Notes: generated by a model from the letters alone, not told the origin. DNA of 64,000 nt from Microbacterium proteolyticum (GCF_014192415.1 NZ_JACHXY010000003.1:494227-558226), one strand, 5' to 3'; counted from the stretch's first letter, positions 25,595-35,010 are shown. A program made the numbers and translations.

Positions 25595-25623
25595 AAAGGG
25601 CACCCAATCGGGTGCCCTTTTCT
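25595..25623 (+). terminator. Rho-independent terminator
   Basis: A perfect 11-base inverted repeat (25595-25605 with 25610-25620) with a 4-base loop ends in TTTTCT. It closes the 25227-25574 gene. Confidence 0.9.
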
Positions 25624-25628
25624 GATGG

Positions 25629-25647
25629 TGGGGTATCCCCGGATCTC
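25629..25647 (+). repeat. Left copy of imperfect inverted repeat bounding the island
   Basis: TGGGGTATCCCCGGATCTC matches the reverse complement of 38570-38588 (TGGGGTATCCCCGTATCTC) at 18 of 19 positions. The left copy lies 6 bases after the terminator T-run and the right copy directly touches the tRNA-Tyr CCA. Part of the match is the near-palindromic GGGGTATCCCC core, so the flanking ATCTC carries much of the weight. Confidence 0.55.
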
Positions 25648-25942
25648 CTCGTTCCCCCTCAGCGCAAGGGATCGCGCGCGCGATCTTCACGCCGTGTCCC
25701 ACACTTTCTCACCGCTATTCCCACGAGCGGGTTCATGGCTCCGCCTCTGTCACCGCCTGCTCGCTCAGCGGGTAGTCTGCGGGCGTTGTTGTCATCGTGG
25801 GCTTCCACCCACAGAGCTCCCCTGCCGGGCGCGCCGCTCGATGCCCCGTCGCGCCACCCGCTGAGCGTCGACCTCCGCCTTGATGACCGCCTTCTCGAGC
25901 CGGTCCGGCGAGAATGTCGGAACAGCGTGATGAAATGTCGCT
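25648..25942. other. Gap before the DUF4365 gene
   Basis: No convincing gene. On the minus strand (about 25920-25800) a 40-codon open stretch reads TFSPDRLEKAVIKAEVDAQR and onward to a stop; it looks protein-like but has no start codon, so it may be a relic of a truncated gene. No hairpin or promoter can be assigned. Confidence 0.35.
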
Positions 25943-28900
25943 ATGCCTTCCGCCTCCGCCAGCCGAAGCCAGACCGGGCAGATCGGCGAACGCGCGGTTT
26001 CTCACGTTCGCCAAGCCGTTCTCAACGGGACGGGTTACCTCTTCCGCGAGCAGACGAATAGCGACTATGGCATCGATGCGCATGTCGAAACACTCCACGA
26101 CGACGATCCCACCGGCCATCTGATCGCGCTGCAGATTAAGGGTGGCCGATCCGCATTCGCGCAGCCGTCTTCTGACGGATGGACGTTCCGAGTGAAGGCT
26201 CGGCATGCGAGTTACTGGCTGAATCACTCGCTGCCCGTGGTCCTGGTCTTGGTAGACGTCGACGGTGAGAAGTGCTACTGGCAGGTGATCTCCTCGTCGA
26301 CGCTGCGCAAAACCGGCAAGAGTTTCACTGTGAACGTCCCCGCGCGCAACACCGTTCGCTCCGCGGCGCTCGACTGGTCGAAGTTGGCCGCCGCCCGCGC
26401 CGCGGACGTCGAGGCGGCGTACACCACGAACCTGGTTGGTGTTCCACCCGCTGCAGCTCAACATCTACGCAAGCTCTACGAAGGGCAACCCGCTGCGGCT
26501 TTCACCTTGGCGGCCGAGATGGCCGCGGGCCGCGAAGCGCCCTCAGCCATCGTGAAGGAGCTTTCCTCGACACATCTCGCATGGCTCGATGGGGTGGGCG
26601 TAGTCGCGTGGGACGCCATGGCGGCCTTCGCTAAAGAGCATTCCCTGCATGTCGACGCCGCCAACATCCTTGAACACCTGGCAACTATCCGACCGGCGTC
26701 ACGTGCAGGGAGCCTTGCAGATGCGGCGATCCTACTGAGGGGCGTGGACGACCACCATTCGAAGAAGCTCCTCGAGCAAGCGCAGGTCGCCGACGCTGAT
26801 GCTTCCGCCGTGTTGCTCGCGGGCGCCCTCATCGACTCTGCCAACGACACGCACGCCCGCACCCTGCTGCAGCGGCTTGACGTGCACGCGAACAGCTTTC
26901 GCGCTCATACCGCACTTCAGCGAGGCGACGACACCGCCGCCATCGACACGTACACCCAGATTGTTTCCGACTTCCCGGACGACAGCGCGATCATCATGTT
27001 GCTTGCGCGGATACATTTAAAGCGCGCGCTGTCCTCCCACGCACGCGCAACGGACGTCGATGACGGTCTGCGATGGGCGGAGCTCGCTCTACGAGGTCGC
27101 CGGAAGTGGACAGCCGACACGGCGGAGCCCCTATCCATCTACGCCCGCGCCCTTGGGATGCAGTCACGCTATAGCGAGGTGCTGCAAGCCACAACCATCC
27201 CGCCACTGGGCACCGCCTCATCCCGAGAGGTGCAGTCCATCCACGTCGCCGAATTTGCGGCAGATGCCGCCCGGGCGATGAATCGCCGGGACCAGTTCGA
27301 GTCCATCATTCGAGCCGTGCAGCCCGAGGACGATCAGCGTTATCTCGCGGCGAGCCTGCGGCTGGACCAGAATGCACCCGCGGCCGATCACATCGCTCAC
27401 CATCGAGAGGCATTGACCCGCGCGATACGCCGGAACCTCATCTCTGATGCCTACGACGCCGCAGTCTTCCTCGCCCTACAAGGCGTTGACGAAAGCGACA
27501 AGTTGATATCAGCCGCTATCGAACCCCGACACCGCCAACTTGTTAGCGCCGTCGCCGCCGGTATAAACAATCCGCACGCGGCACTGCCGCTTCTACGCTC
27601 GTTGGCGTCGTCAGACGTGCTCGCTGCCGAGGTCGTCATTGACCTGCAATTCAGAAACGGTGACACCCCCGCCGCAGTCGAGGCGTGCGAGTACTACTAC
27701 ACGGTCTTCTCGCTCCCTTCTTTCCTTATCAGGAAGGTCGGGCTCTTGCTCCGTACCGAGCAGGCAGATGAGGCCGCGTCGACTTTAGAACGATTGCTGG
27801 CCAATCACGCACTTGTCGGTGATCCCTTCGTGAGCGCTCATGTCAGGCTCGGCGAGCACTACGGGTCTCATGGTGAGTGGGAGATCGCCGCAGGACACTT
27901 TACTGCAGCGGTCGAAGCATCCATAGAAGTCGACCGTGCGGTGTTCTGGAACCTCATCAACTGTCGGCTCAACCTGGACGACGTTCCCGCCGCGCACCGG
28001 CTTCTGAACGCGCACCAGGTAGAACCGCGAACGGAACATGAGATCCGTATGTGGGCACATGTGATGGCAGACGTAGGTTGGACCGACGCGACCGGCAGTG
28101 TGGCGGTAGCGCTAGCCCTTCGGCCTGACACGAGCGCAGAATTGGCCGCGGCCATGGTGGGGTCAATTGTTCTGAACACGCGTGGCGTCGACAGCGATGC
28201 GAAAGACGAAGGAACAGATCTGAGGCCGACGGTCTCCGGCAACCTGCACCGAGATGCGTTCTCAGCTATCAATGTCCTGATCGACATGCACGGCGATGCG
28301 TTCCCGTTACGCTCGCTCGATACCGACGCGGACGACTTTCTGCCCACGCTCCTCGATCTTCTCAGAGAGCACGACCCTCGCCCGCTGATGACCCTGGTGC
28401 GTCAAATCGAACTGGGTAACGCCCCGCTTGGCGTGCTGAGTGATGCGAGACACGTCCCCTATGCGCACACCCTCGCCCGTCGCGCGAACGCGGTACGAGC
28501 GGTTTCTCATGCGGACGCCGACGCGCATGCCATGGAAACGGACACGGCCCTTGAAGCCAGGAATGAGAGGGTGGTCGTGGACCTTTCCGCAATCGAAGTC
28601 GCGCATCACCTCGATGCATGGAACGAGTGCGTCGGTTCATTCAGTGCGGTAGAAATTACCTCATCTCAGCGGGCTGACAGCGTGAGAAGCGTGACCGCTG
28701 CGATCAACGCAACGGCCGAGCTGGGCGCAATGGGAGTCGATGGCGACGGAGACCTCGTCCTGAGTGAAAGCAACGCCAGTGAGCAACTCGAGATTCTTCG
28801 TCGATGTGAAGCTATAGAACGCGCAGCCCGCGGCTGTCGCGCAACGGACGTGGGGAATGAGTACACGGCGGCGCCAGCCCTCAGCCGTTTCAAAATGCGG

Positions 28901-29602
28901 ACCTGGGCAGCGCCTATCGAATTGGCTGCCCGCACTGGGAGTGCGCTCTGGTCAGACGACGTCGCTCAGCGCAAGCTCGCCGCCGCTGTTGGAGTACGGG
29001 CGTTCGGCACAGTGAATCTGCTGGAGGGGCTGCGTTTTGCAGAGTGGGAAAGAGCCGGCCAGCCGAACCCGCTGGCTTTCCAGCAACAACAGCACCGGTT
29101 CGTTCTTGACCTACTCGCTAGGCGAGTCGTGGACCAGCCCATCACGGTAGAAGATGTGCTGCAAGACATCGCCGCGCACCCATCCCAACTGGCGCCCTCC
29201 ACCGTGGCGGTGAGCCGCGCTGCTTGGTGGCGCAACGACTCACCCCTGGACGCTTGGTCGAAGGTCATGACCACCGTCGCGACACACGCACCCCAATTCG
29301 CGCGCGTGTGGCAAGCCGCGGGAATGACAGGCGCGGCCGAGGCCACCCCAGACGAGTACTCGCCGCGCGTGCTGGCCGTATTGGCTCTCATGGGCACGAC
29401 GTCGGACCTGTCATCACCCGACATCGTGGACGGCCTTATGGCTGCCGACCATGTCTGTCGGCAGATCGGGCTAGCCCCTGCGTCCGAGCACATCGCCTGG
29501 GCTGTCGCCGTTACCGGCACAGCTGCAGACGGTCAGACGCCCGAGGATATGGCGCGTGATCTGTCCGACACATTGACAACGCAACGCGACCTGAGTGCCT
29601 GA
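25943..29602 (+). CDS. DUF4365 nuclease - TPR-like - PIN-like multidomain protein
   Basis: 1219 residues, first and largest gene of the island. Residues about 14-140 match DUF4365, a PD-(D/E)xK nuclease fold: NSDYGIDAHVE gives the catalytic Asp and LIALQIKGG the Q-x-K. About 150-860 is an all-helical, TPR-like scaffold (e.g. THARTLLQRLDVHANSFRAH, ALQRGDDTAAIDTYTQIVSD). About 875-1030 looks like a PIN nuclease: VVVDLSAIEV starts it and LWSDDVAQRKLAAAVGV with AFGTVNLLEG ends it. The arrangement suggests a sensor with two nucleases, as in antiviral proteins. No signal peptide or membrane helix. Codon use is less GC-rich than the core. The KAP NTPase downstream may be its partner. Function is inference. 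Confidence 0.72.
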   Translation: MPSASASRSQTGQIGERAVSHVRQAVLNGTGYLFREQTNSDYGIDAHVETLHDDDPTGHLIALQIKGGRSAFAQPSSDGWTFRVKARHASYWLNHSLPVVLVLVDVDGEKCYWQVISSSTLRKTGKSFTVNVPARNTVRSAALDWSKLAAARAADVEAAYTTNLVGVPPAAAQHLRKLYEGQPAAAFTLAAEMAAGREAPSAIVKELSSTHLAWLDGVGVVAWDAMAAFAKEHSLHVDAANILEHLATIRPASRAGSLADAAILLRGVDDHHSKKLLEQAQVADADASAVLLAGALIDSANDTHARTLLQRLDVHANSFRAHTALQRGDDTAAIDTYTQIVSDFPDDSAIIMLLARIHLKRALSSHARATDVDDGLRWAELALRGRRKWTADTAEPLSIYARALGMQSRYSEVLQATTIPPLGTASSREVQSIHVAEFAADAARAMNRRDQFESIIRAVQPEDDQRYLAASLRLDQNAPAADHIAHHREALTRAIRRNLISDAYDAAVFLALQGVDESDKLISAAIEPRHRQLVSAVAAGINNPHAALPLLRSLASSDVLAAEVVIDLQFRNGDTPAAVEACEYYYTVFSLPSFLIRKVGLLLRTEQADEAASTLERLLANHALVGDPFVSAHVRLGEHYGSHGEWEIAAGHFTAAVEASIEVDRAVFWNLINCRLNLDDVPAAHRLLNAHQVEPRTEHEIRMWAHVMADVGWTDATGSVAVALALRPDTSAELAAAMVGSIVLNTRGVDSDAKDEGTDLRPTVSGNLHRDAFSAINVLIDMHGDAFPLRSLDTDADDFLPTLLDLLREHDPRPLMTLVRQIELGNAPLGVLSDARHVPYAHTLARRANAVRAVSHADADAHAMETDTALEARNERVVVDLSAIEVAHHLDAWNECVGSFSAVEITSSQRADSVRSVTAAINATAELGAMGVDGDGDLVLSESNASEQLEILRRCEAIERAARGCRATDVGNEYTAAPALSRFKMRTWAAPIELAARTGSALWSDDVAQRKLAAAVGVRAFGTVNLLEGLRFAEWERAGQPNPLAFQQQQHRFVLDLLARRVVDQPITVEDVLQDIAAHPSQLAPSTVAVSRAAWWRNDSPLDAWSKVMTTVATHAPQFARVWQAAGMTGAAEATPDEYSPRVLAVLALMGTTSDLSSPDIVDGLMAADHVCRQIGLAPASEHIAWAVAVTGTAADGQTPEDMARDLSDTLTTQRDLSA

Positions 29603-29933
29603 TACTCCTCCGTGTCCGCCGAATGTCGCGACGCCTCCGGGCCGGCAGCCAGGCTGTTGCCGCGTATCAAGGCATTCTCGAAAATCATTCGTTTTGTCGG
29701 CGCGACGTCCAGTCGAGCCTTGCCAACCGACACCCCGCCCTGCAGTCCAGCGGCCAAGCGGTGAGGCGCGTTGACATTCGATGGGCGCTGGGAGTGGGGA
29801 GGACGTCAGTCACGAGCGCGTGTGCGCGGGCGTGGCGTGGTTGATGCGGTTCCTTTCACCCACCCGTCGTGCGGTATGACCCAGCCTGACCCACAAGACC
29901 GGCGGGAAGGCCCGACGTGCGAGGATCGACGAC
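29603..29933. other. 331-bp gap between the two large island genes
   Basis: Short open frames exist on both strands but none has a ribosome site or recognisable sequence. The distance argues that the NTPase gene has its own promoter; GAGGAT seven bases before ATG 29934 is a weak -10-like box. Confidence 0.3.
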
Positions 29934-32138
29934 ATGGTGCGAAGTCTCGAGGACTCCTGGCTGAGCGATGACCCCCTGGAGCAGCTCGACGACGAGTTGT
30001 TCGGGCGGTCCCACCTTATCGACCGCGCTATAGACATCCTCGCGCGGGTGCGCAAGCAGAGCACCTCCACAACCGTGGGTCTCGTCGGCGCCTGGGGCTC
30101 GGGCAAATCCAGCGTGCTTAATGGACTGGCAAGCAGGCTTCGTGACCCTGATGCGACCACCGCGGGTGTCCTGGGCCATAGGTGGGAAGTCGCGGAGTTC
30201 AACCCATGGCTGTTTGCGGGGTCGACCGCGCTATACCGCGGGTTCTTCACCGCGATTCGAAATGCTCTCCCCAAAGACGATCAATGGAACGATACCAAAC
30301 AAACGCTCGTCGATATCGGTTACAAACTCTCCCCGTTAGCGTCGGCGGCCGGCCTCGTCGGAATCGACGGGCAGGGTGCGGCGAATGCGGCGCTAGACTC
30401 CATCGCAGATGACGTCGTAAAGACGCGCGATAAGGTCTCGGCCGCGCTCAGCAAACTCAATCAGCCGATACTCGTCGTGCTTGACGATTTGGACCGTCTC
30501 ACAGCTGAAGAATTACTCCTCGTATTCAAGTTGGTGCGCTTGGCTGGCCGGCTACCCAACGTGTACTACTTGCTGTCGTACGACGAACATACTCTTGTCG
30601 ACCTGCTCAGCCACACCGACCTGGTCGCCACCGATGACCGTCGACGCGCGCTCGACTATCTCGAAAAAATTGTCCAGGTGCGCATAGACATGCCTCTGCT
30701 TCGCCAGTTCGAGGTGGACCGCGCCGTAGACCGCGCTATCCGGTACATGGCAGCAAAGTACGATGTGCGCCTCGCTCCAGGAGCGCTGCAGCAAATTATC
30801 GACCGATTCGACGCCGTGCTCTCCAAGCGATTGAAGTCACCCCGAGCCCTAAAAAGAGTCTTCGGACAGGTTGACGCCTTCCTCGGCTCCGTCGGCAACG
30901 AGGTCGACTTCGGCGACTATCTCGTGCTCACCTGGCTGCGCACGATGGAGCCCGGCGTCTACCTCCTCCTGCAGCAACGACGTTCGGAACTGCTCGGCGT
31001 CGGCGGGGCCACACTCCGCGACATGGATGCACCTTCACGCACCCCCGAGCAACGTCGCGACGACTGGTTGAAGGCCTTACGAAGCAGCCACGTCGCCGAA
31101 GACGACGCGGATGACATCCTCTGGCTTCTTGGGTCCCTATTCGACTCAATACATCGCGTTTACCGACTACAGGATCCCGAGAAGAGTTCAGGCGCCCGCC
31201 CGGCTCCGGCTAATGGCAGGATCGGGCACCCAGAATACTTCGACCGATTCTTCGCCTTCGGTGTACCCGCCGACGACCTCCCCGACGCCGTAACCGACAC
31301 GGCGCTTGCGGATGTCGGCGCCGGGGACGCGGACTCAGATGCTGTACTGCGTGTCCTGCAAGTTTTCAACGAGCAACCACAGCTCGCTTTGTCGAAGCTC
31401 CACCGCAGCGTCGGCCTCATCGAACCCGCCTCGAAGGAAATGTTCTTTTGGCTTCGGATGCTATGGATGGTTGCGGACCGAAACGTCGCGCGCGGACGGG
31501 TGGAGAACCTCGCCGCACTTGTGGCCGCCAAGATGCCCGTGGAGCAGATGCAGGAGTCCGTTCGCGAGTTGATCACCGACGACAGCGGACTGAACTATGT
31601 CGCCGCCGTGGAGAATTCACTCTCCTCCGACGGATACGGTTCCCGGGAGGTAATCGAACAGCGCAATCGCCTCGGCGAACGGATTGCGCCCATACTGAAC
31701 GCCGGCTACACGAAACGCTACGGTGAGCTCGCTCGCACAAACTCCAGCCCGCTTGACCTGAGCCAATACGCTTTCGACACCGTCTGGTATTGGCGGCACC
31801 AAGATCCCGATGGACTGCGCCAGTTCCTCGCCTCCGCGGCGAGCGGGTCGTGGCCCCTACTGGACAAGCTGGCGTGGCTGGTCCCGACTGCCTCATCCGA
31901 TGGTGAGACATACTTCGTCTGGAAGGACAGCTCCTTCGGGCACTACCGCGAACTCTTCGATCTCGGTGTCGTCGCGCAGGGGTTGGACGAACAGATCCGA
32001 GAAGCGCAAGCAGTCGAAGACTTTCCCGAAATGGAAGCCACATCGGATGTCCGCCGCGCTTGGGCACTTGCGGCAGTCAAGCAGCTACTCGACCGTGATG
32101 CTGCGGCACGGGGCACGGAGGAGCAGACGCAGCCCTGA
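29934..32138 (+). CDS. KAP family P-loop NTPase
   Basis: 734 residues. Walker A GAWGSGKSS at about 51-59 and Walker B ILVVLDDLDRL at about 178-188, with FNPWLFAGSTALYRGFF (the KAP FxPW signature) between them and VYYLLSYDEHTLVDLL after (sensor region). The membrane segments that interrupt many KAP domains are not evident; LSPLASAAGLVGIDGQGAAN is only weakly hydrophobic. The C-terminal ~350 residues are helical and unassigned. KAP NTPases occur in several anti-phage systems and in plasmid/phage-exclusion loci. It follows the nuclease-scaffold gene on the same strand. Confidence 0.82.
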   Translation: MVRSLEDSWLSDDPLEQLDDELFGRSHLIDRAIDILARVRKQSTSTTVGLVGAWGSGKSSVLNGLASRLRDPDATTAGVLGHRWEVAEFNPWLFAGSTALYRGFFTAIRNALPKDDQWNDTKQTLVDIGYKLSPLASAAGLVGIDGQGAANAALDSIADDVVKTRDKVSAALSKLNQPILVVLDDLDRLTAEELLLVFKLVRLAGRLPNVYYLLSYDEHTLVDLLSHTDLVATDDRRRALDYLEKIVQVRIDMPLLRQFEVDRAVDRAIRYMAAKYDVRLAPGALQQIIDRFDAVLSKRLKSPRALKRVFGQVDAFLGSVGNEVDFGDYLVLTWLRTMEPGVYLLLQQRRSELLGVGGATLRDMDAPSRTPEQRRDDWLKALRSSHVAEDDADDILWLLGSLFDSIHRVYRLQDPEKSSGARPAPANGRIGHPEYFDRFFAFGVPADDLPDAVTDTALADVGAGDADSDAVLRVLQVFNEQPQLALSKLHRSVGLIEPASKEMFFWLRMLWMVADRNVARGRVENLAALVAAKMPVEQMQESVRELITDDSGLNYVAAVENSLSSDGYGSREVIEQRNRLGERIAPILNAGYTKRYGELARTNSSPLDLSQYAFDTVWYWRHQDPDGLRQFLASAASGSWPLLDKLAWLVPTASSDGETYFVWKDSSFGHYRELFDLGVVAQGLDEQIREAQAVEDFPEMEATSDVRRAWALAAVKQLLDRDAAARGTEEQTQP

Positions 32139-32444
32139 TGGGTCGTCGTCGCTCCTGGCGTACACCGCGCACTTCAGGCACCGCTGCCGAGATGACGATG
32201 GCGCTGACGCCGACGCGGCCAGCTCGGAGGTCCGTACCTGCGCCCCGCACACCGGGCCAACCGAGCGCTGTCGTTTCGCGTCGTCGCCAATTAGCGGACG
32301 GGGTTGCCCGCGGAAGTGGCCACCACGGCATATGAAACGGCGTCGCGCACCCGTTCCGCACCCGGTCGTGGGACTCATCCAGACGTCCGCGAACGACCGG
32401 GCCGGATCTACACTTCACGGCCCGAGCGGTAGTCGCCGCAGGCC
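32139..32444. other. 306-bp convergent gap after the NTPase gene
   Basis: Between the NTPase (plus) and the 378-residue protein (minus). No coding signal, clear hairpin or repeat was found by eye. Confidence 0.3.
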
Positions 32445-33581
32445 TCAATCCACTGGTGGCGTCGCTTGCAGTTCGGCGGCCGACACTTCTGCGAAGACGT
32501 CCCCGCCATGATCCTCGACGTAGGCGTCCCACAGTGGGTTGTTCAGGGCGAGGGCACGGAAGACGCGGGCCAGTTCGACCTGCTTTTCGAGCACGAGCCG
32601 GTCACGTTGGGTACCTGACCAACCGTCGTCGCTGTTGCGGTCGCTGATGATGAGCGGGATGTAGCGGTAGGCGAGCGCCTGGACAACCTCGAGACGTTTC
32701 GCGTCTGCTTCGAGGATCCGTCCTCGGAAGTGGCTGCTTCCTGTCAGGATCCGGTACTGAGAGTTGCGCCAGACGCGCGCGGCGACCTGGTCGAAGGTGT
32801 CGTCGTCGTTGGGAATCGCAAGGCTGATCGCCGCTGGCCCGAGTGTGGATTCTGTTGCGACGGCGGTCAGGAAGGGAATACGGGAGAGATCCACGGAGCC
32901 GGCGAGAGTTCCACTGCGGCGGGAGGTGCGCGAGCGGCCGCCGGTGTTCTCGCCGGTCGTCAGCGCCTCCACGGCGTTCACGAACACGCCGCCGGTGAGC
33001 GCTTCGCGCCGGTCGGCTTTGCTCGTCAGCCAGAGGTAGACGTCCTCCTCCTCTATTTCCAAAGGCGAGTCGTCGCTGAGTTGCGCGCGGGGAGCATCCT
33101 CCCCAGTGGCCAGGTGTTCGAGGGATGCCGACGCGCTGCCCTTTTGTGTGCCAATCAGGGTCGCGTCGTGTGAGGACCACAAAACGAGGTGGCCGCCGTC
33201 GATCTCACTGATGAGTACGCCCACCGCGTCGAGGAACCATCCCCGAGCGACACCGTCGTTGAGTTTCCGCTGCTCCCAGTAGTAGTAGCGCGCGGCCAGT
33301 CGCTGCGGGTAGAAGTCATCCGCGGCGAGGATGGTGGGCGCGTGAACGGGCGGGACCCCATTCTGGATGTTCAGGTTCGAGGCCTCATTGGCGCTTCCCC
33401 GCCAACCCGCGCGCCTGCCGTCAACGACCGGCGGACGGGAGGCGAGCACGTCTTTGAGCTCGTGCAAGGTGAGGGTGCTGGTGAGGGTCTGCGCGGTCAC
33501 AGACACCTGGAAGCCAGTGAAAGTCGGCACTTGAATTGCTTGCGCGGGCTGTGGGAGCACTCGTCCGGAGCTAGCGGTCAC
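32445..33581 (-). CDS. Island protein of unknown function, 378 residues
   Basis: GTG start overlapping the previous stop (GTGA), so it is translationally coupled to the 149-residue gene. No domain recognised. Visible features: an N-terminal beta-type stretch (TFTGFQVSVTAQTLTSTLTL), FYPQRLAARYYYWEQRKLNDG, a strand-rich VGVLISEIDGGHLVLWSSHD, and a C-terminal helical part ending LARVFRALALNNPLWDAYVED. No membrane helix or signal. It faces the NTPase gene tail to tail. It could be part of a separate small defence module; this is only context. Confidence 0.6.
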   Translation of the reverse strand: MTASSGRVLPQPAQAIQVPTFTGFQVSVTAQTLTSTLTLHELKDVLASRPPVVDGRRAGWRGSANEASNLNIQNGVPPVHAPTILAADDFYPQRLAARYYYWEQRKLNDGVARGWFLDAVGVLISEIDGGHLVLWSSHDATLIGTQKGSASASLEHLATGEDAPRAQLSDDSPLEIEEEDVYLWLTSKADRREALTGGVFVNAVEALTTGENTGGRSRTSRRSGTLAGSVDLSRIPFLTAVATESTLGPAAISLAIPNDDDTFDQVAARVWRNSQYRILTGSSHFRGRILEADAKRLEVVQALAYRYIPLIISDRNSDDGWSGTQRDRLVLEKQVELARVFRALALNNPLWDAYVEDHGGDVFAEVSAAELQATPPVD

Positions 33582-34027
33582 TGTGCATTCACCGTGCGGA
33601 CCGATTCAGGGCCACCGCAACTGGAAGCAGCGAGTCGTTCGGGCGGGGATGCGGTCGAGACCGTACCCGGATCGAAGAATGGCGCCCGCCTTGATTGCGC
33701 TCTCCATGCCACGGACGCGAGGAGCAGGTGGAACCGTTCGTGGAGGAGGTTGAGGGGGCGGAGGATCATTGATGCGGCTCGCCGCACTGCGTCATCGCCG
33801 ACGGCAAGCTCACGTCGAGCGTCCGCATCAAGCGGCGTTGACCTCTCCGCTGTGCGTACCTGGGCCCGCGCCAACGGCCACACGGTAAGCGACCGTGGCC
33901 GCGTCCCGAACTTGGTCATCGCGGCTTTCAAAGACGCCTCCTGACCCGCTACCCGAAATTTCTCCTCGAACACGTCAGCAGTGCGGTCGTTCAAGGCCTC
34001 CACATCGAGTAGTGCCGTGAGGGTCAC
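33578..34027 (-). CDS. Island protein of unknown function, 149 residues
   Basis: GTG start at 34027; the stop is embedded in the start of the next gene (33578-33581). Mostly helical and basic in the middle (RPRSLTVWPLARAQVRTAER ... DADARRELAVGDDAVRRAAS). No family recognised. The first gene of a two-gene minus-strand operon. The start is uncertain because no clear ribosome site is seen before it. Confidence 0.5.
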   Translation of the reverse strand: MTLTALLDVEALNDRTADVFEEKFRVAGQEASLKAAMTKFGTRPRSLTVWPLARAQVRTAERSTPLDADARRELAVGDDAVRRAASMILRPLNLLHERFHLLLASVAWRAQSRRAPFFDPGTVSTASPPERLAASSCGGPESVRTVNAQ

Positions 34028-34045
34028 CCGCCCGATTGGGTTTCT

Positions 34046-34065
34046 TTGGGGCTTGTAGGCCCCAA
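34046..34065. other. Small hairpin between divergent island genes
   Basis: TTGGGGC (34046-34052) and GCCCCAA (34059-34065) form a 7-base stem with a 6-base loop in the leader between the 149-residue gene (minus) and the beta flower gene (plus). Role unknown. Confidence 0.4.
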
Positions 34066-34113
34066 GCCAGTCTCTGGGGTTTCACGCCCTCGCCGTCACG
34101 GTACTGTCGACCG

Positions 34114-34473
34114 ATGACACCCATCGACGGCCCCCGCGGCGACGTCGTCGGTTGGTTAGAGGACGGCGAGTATTTACGCGACCTTCGCGGTGCAGTCATT
34201 GGATGGCTGTACGACGACGTTGTCCATGGCCGTCGCGGGCAACACGTGGGCTACTTCAACGACGGTCTTTTCCGCGATAACCGCGGAGCTGTCGTCGGCT
34301 GGATAGAAGGTGCATCAGGCGGGCCGGTGAAGCCTGTTTGCCACGTTCGACCGGTCACCCCGGTTCGCCAAGTCCGCCCGGTGCGCGCAGTTCGGCACGT
34401 CCGCCAAGTGCGTGCCGCGCGCCAGATTGCGTGGTCGACGACAAGCTTCGACGAATGGCTGCGGCTCTCCTGA
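34114..34473 (+). CDS. 4-fold beta flower protein
   Basis: 119 residues. Residues 1-65 carry three to four short beta repeats of the form G-x-V-x-G-W/Y-x3-G/D-x2-x-D (GDVVGWLEDGEYLRDLRGAVIG, GQHVGYFNDGLFRDNRG given in parts), the pattern of the 4-fold beta flower family. It continues in a valine/arginine-rich linker (PVRQVRPVRAVRHVRQVR) where relatives usually have proline repeats, and ends with the short helix FDEWLRLS. TACTGT (34102-34107) lies six bases before the ATG, a leaderless start. Function unknown. Confidence 0.7.
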   Translation: MTPIDGPRGDVVGWLEDGEYLRDLRGAVIGWLYDDVVHGRRGQHVGYFNDGLFRDNRGAVVGWIEGASGGPVKPVCHVRPVTPVRQVRPVRAVRHVRQVRAARQIAWSTTSFDEWLRLS

Positions 34474-34670
34474 GCTGCACGGAGGGTCCGTGCAGCCTTA
34501 TGCACGCGCAGCGCATCGCGCCACCCGACGGCAAGTCCTCCCCCGCGTGCCGCGGTTCACGCCCCAGGCACGGGCATCAGAGGCAGCCAGCAGGCCCGCG
34601 CGCGGGGCGGCACCGCGGCGTTGCAGCGCGCCTGCACACCCCCGGTGTGGGGTGGTGACAGATTGCTCGT

Positions 34671-34934
34671 ATGAGAGGGAAAGACGACCCGGTCGTTGTT
34701 GAGCAGAGCGAGGAAGACGTGCGACGGATCCAGGCGGTGCTGCGACGTATTGGAGGGCCGAGCGTATCGTGGGGCGCTGCAAACGTGCTGGAGGTATGGA
34801 TTGTCGAGCAAAGAGCGATAGTCGACCGCTCGATGTCGAAACGGTTGCACTCCGCGTCCTGGGCTCTTGTGGGAGCGACCATCGGGCTTGTGATCTGCAC
34901 GGCCGGCTTGATCTGGGCCACTCTCGCGGCCTGA
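34671..34934 (+). CDS. Small membrane protein, 87 residues
   Basis: An acidic N-terminus with predicted helices (EQSEEDVRRIQAVLRRIGG, ANVLEVWIVEQRAIVDRSMS) and one C-terminal membrane helix (SWALVGATIGLVICTAGLIW). No family recognised. It has the look of a single-pass inner-membrane effector or anchor, a common partner in defence islands, but there is no direct evidence for that here. Confidence 0.5.
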   Translation: MRGKDDPVVVEQSEEDVRRIQAVLRRIGGPSVSWGAANVLEVWIVEQRAIVDRSMSKRLHSASWALVGATIGLVICTAGLIWATLAA

Positions 34935-35010
34935 GAGACGACGCCCAACAACTCCCGTAGACGGGAGGATCATCGCCTTCGCGCGACCGACACCCTGACG
35001 GTCGTACGAC

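Noticed and set aside
28440..28652. Several 60-150 codon frames inside the large island genes
   Set aside because: They are shadow frames of the DUF4365-TPR-PIN and KAP genes without ribosome sites.
29603..29933. Small genes on both strands between the two large island genes
   Set aside because: No ribosome site, no family likeness, and mutually overlapping frames.
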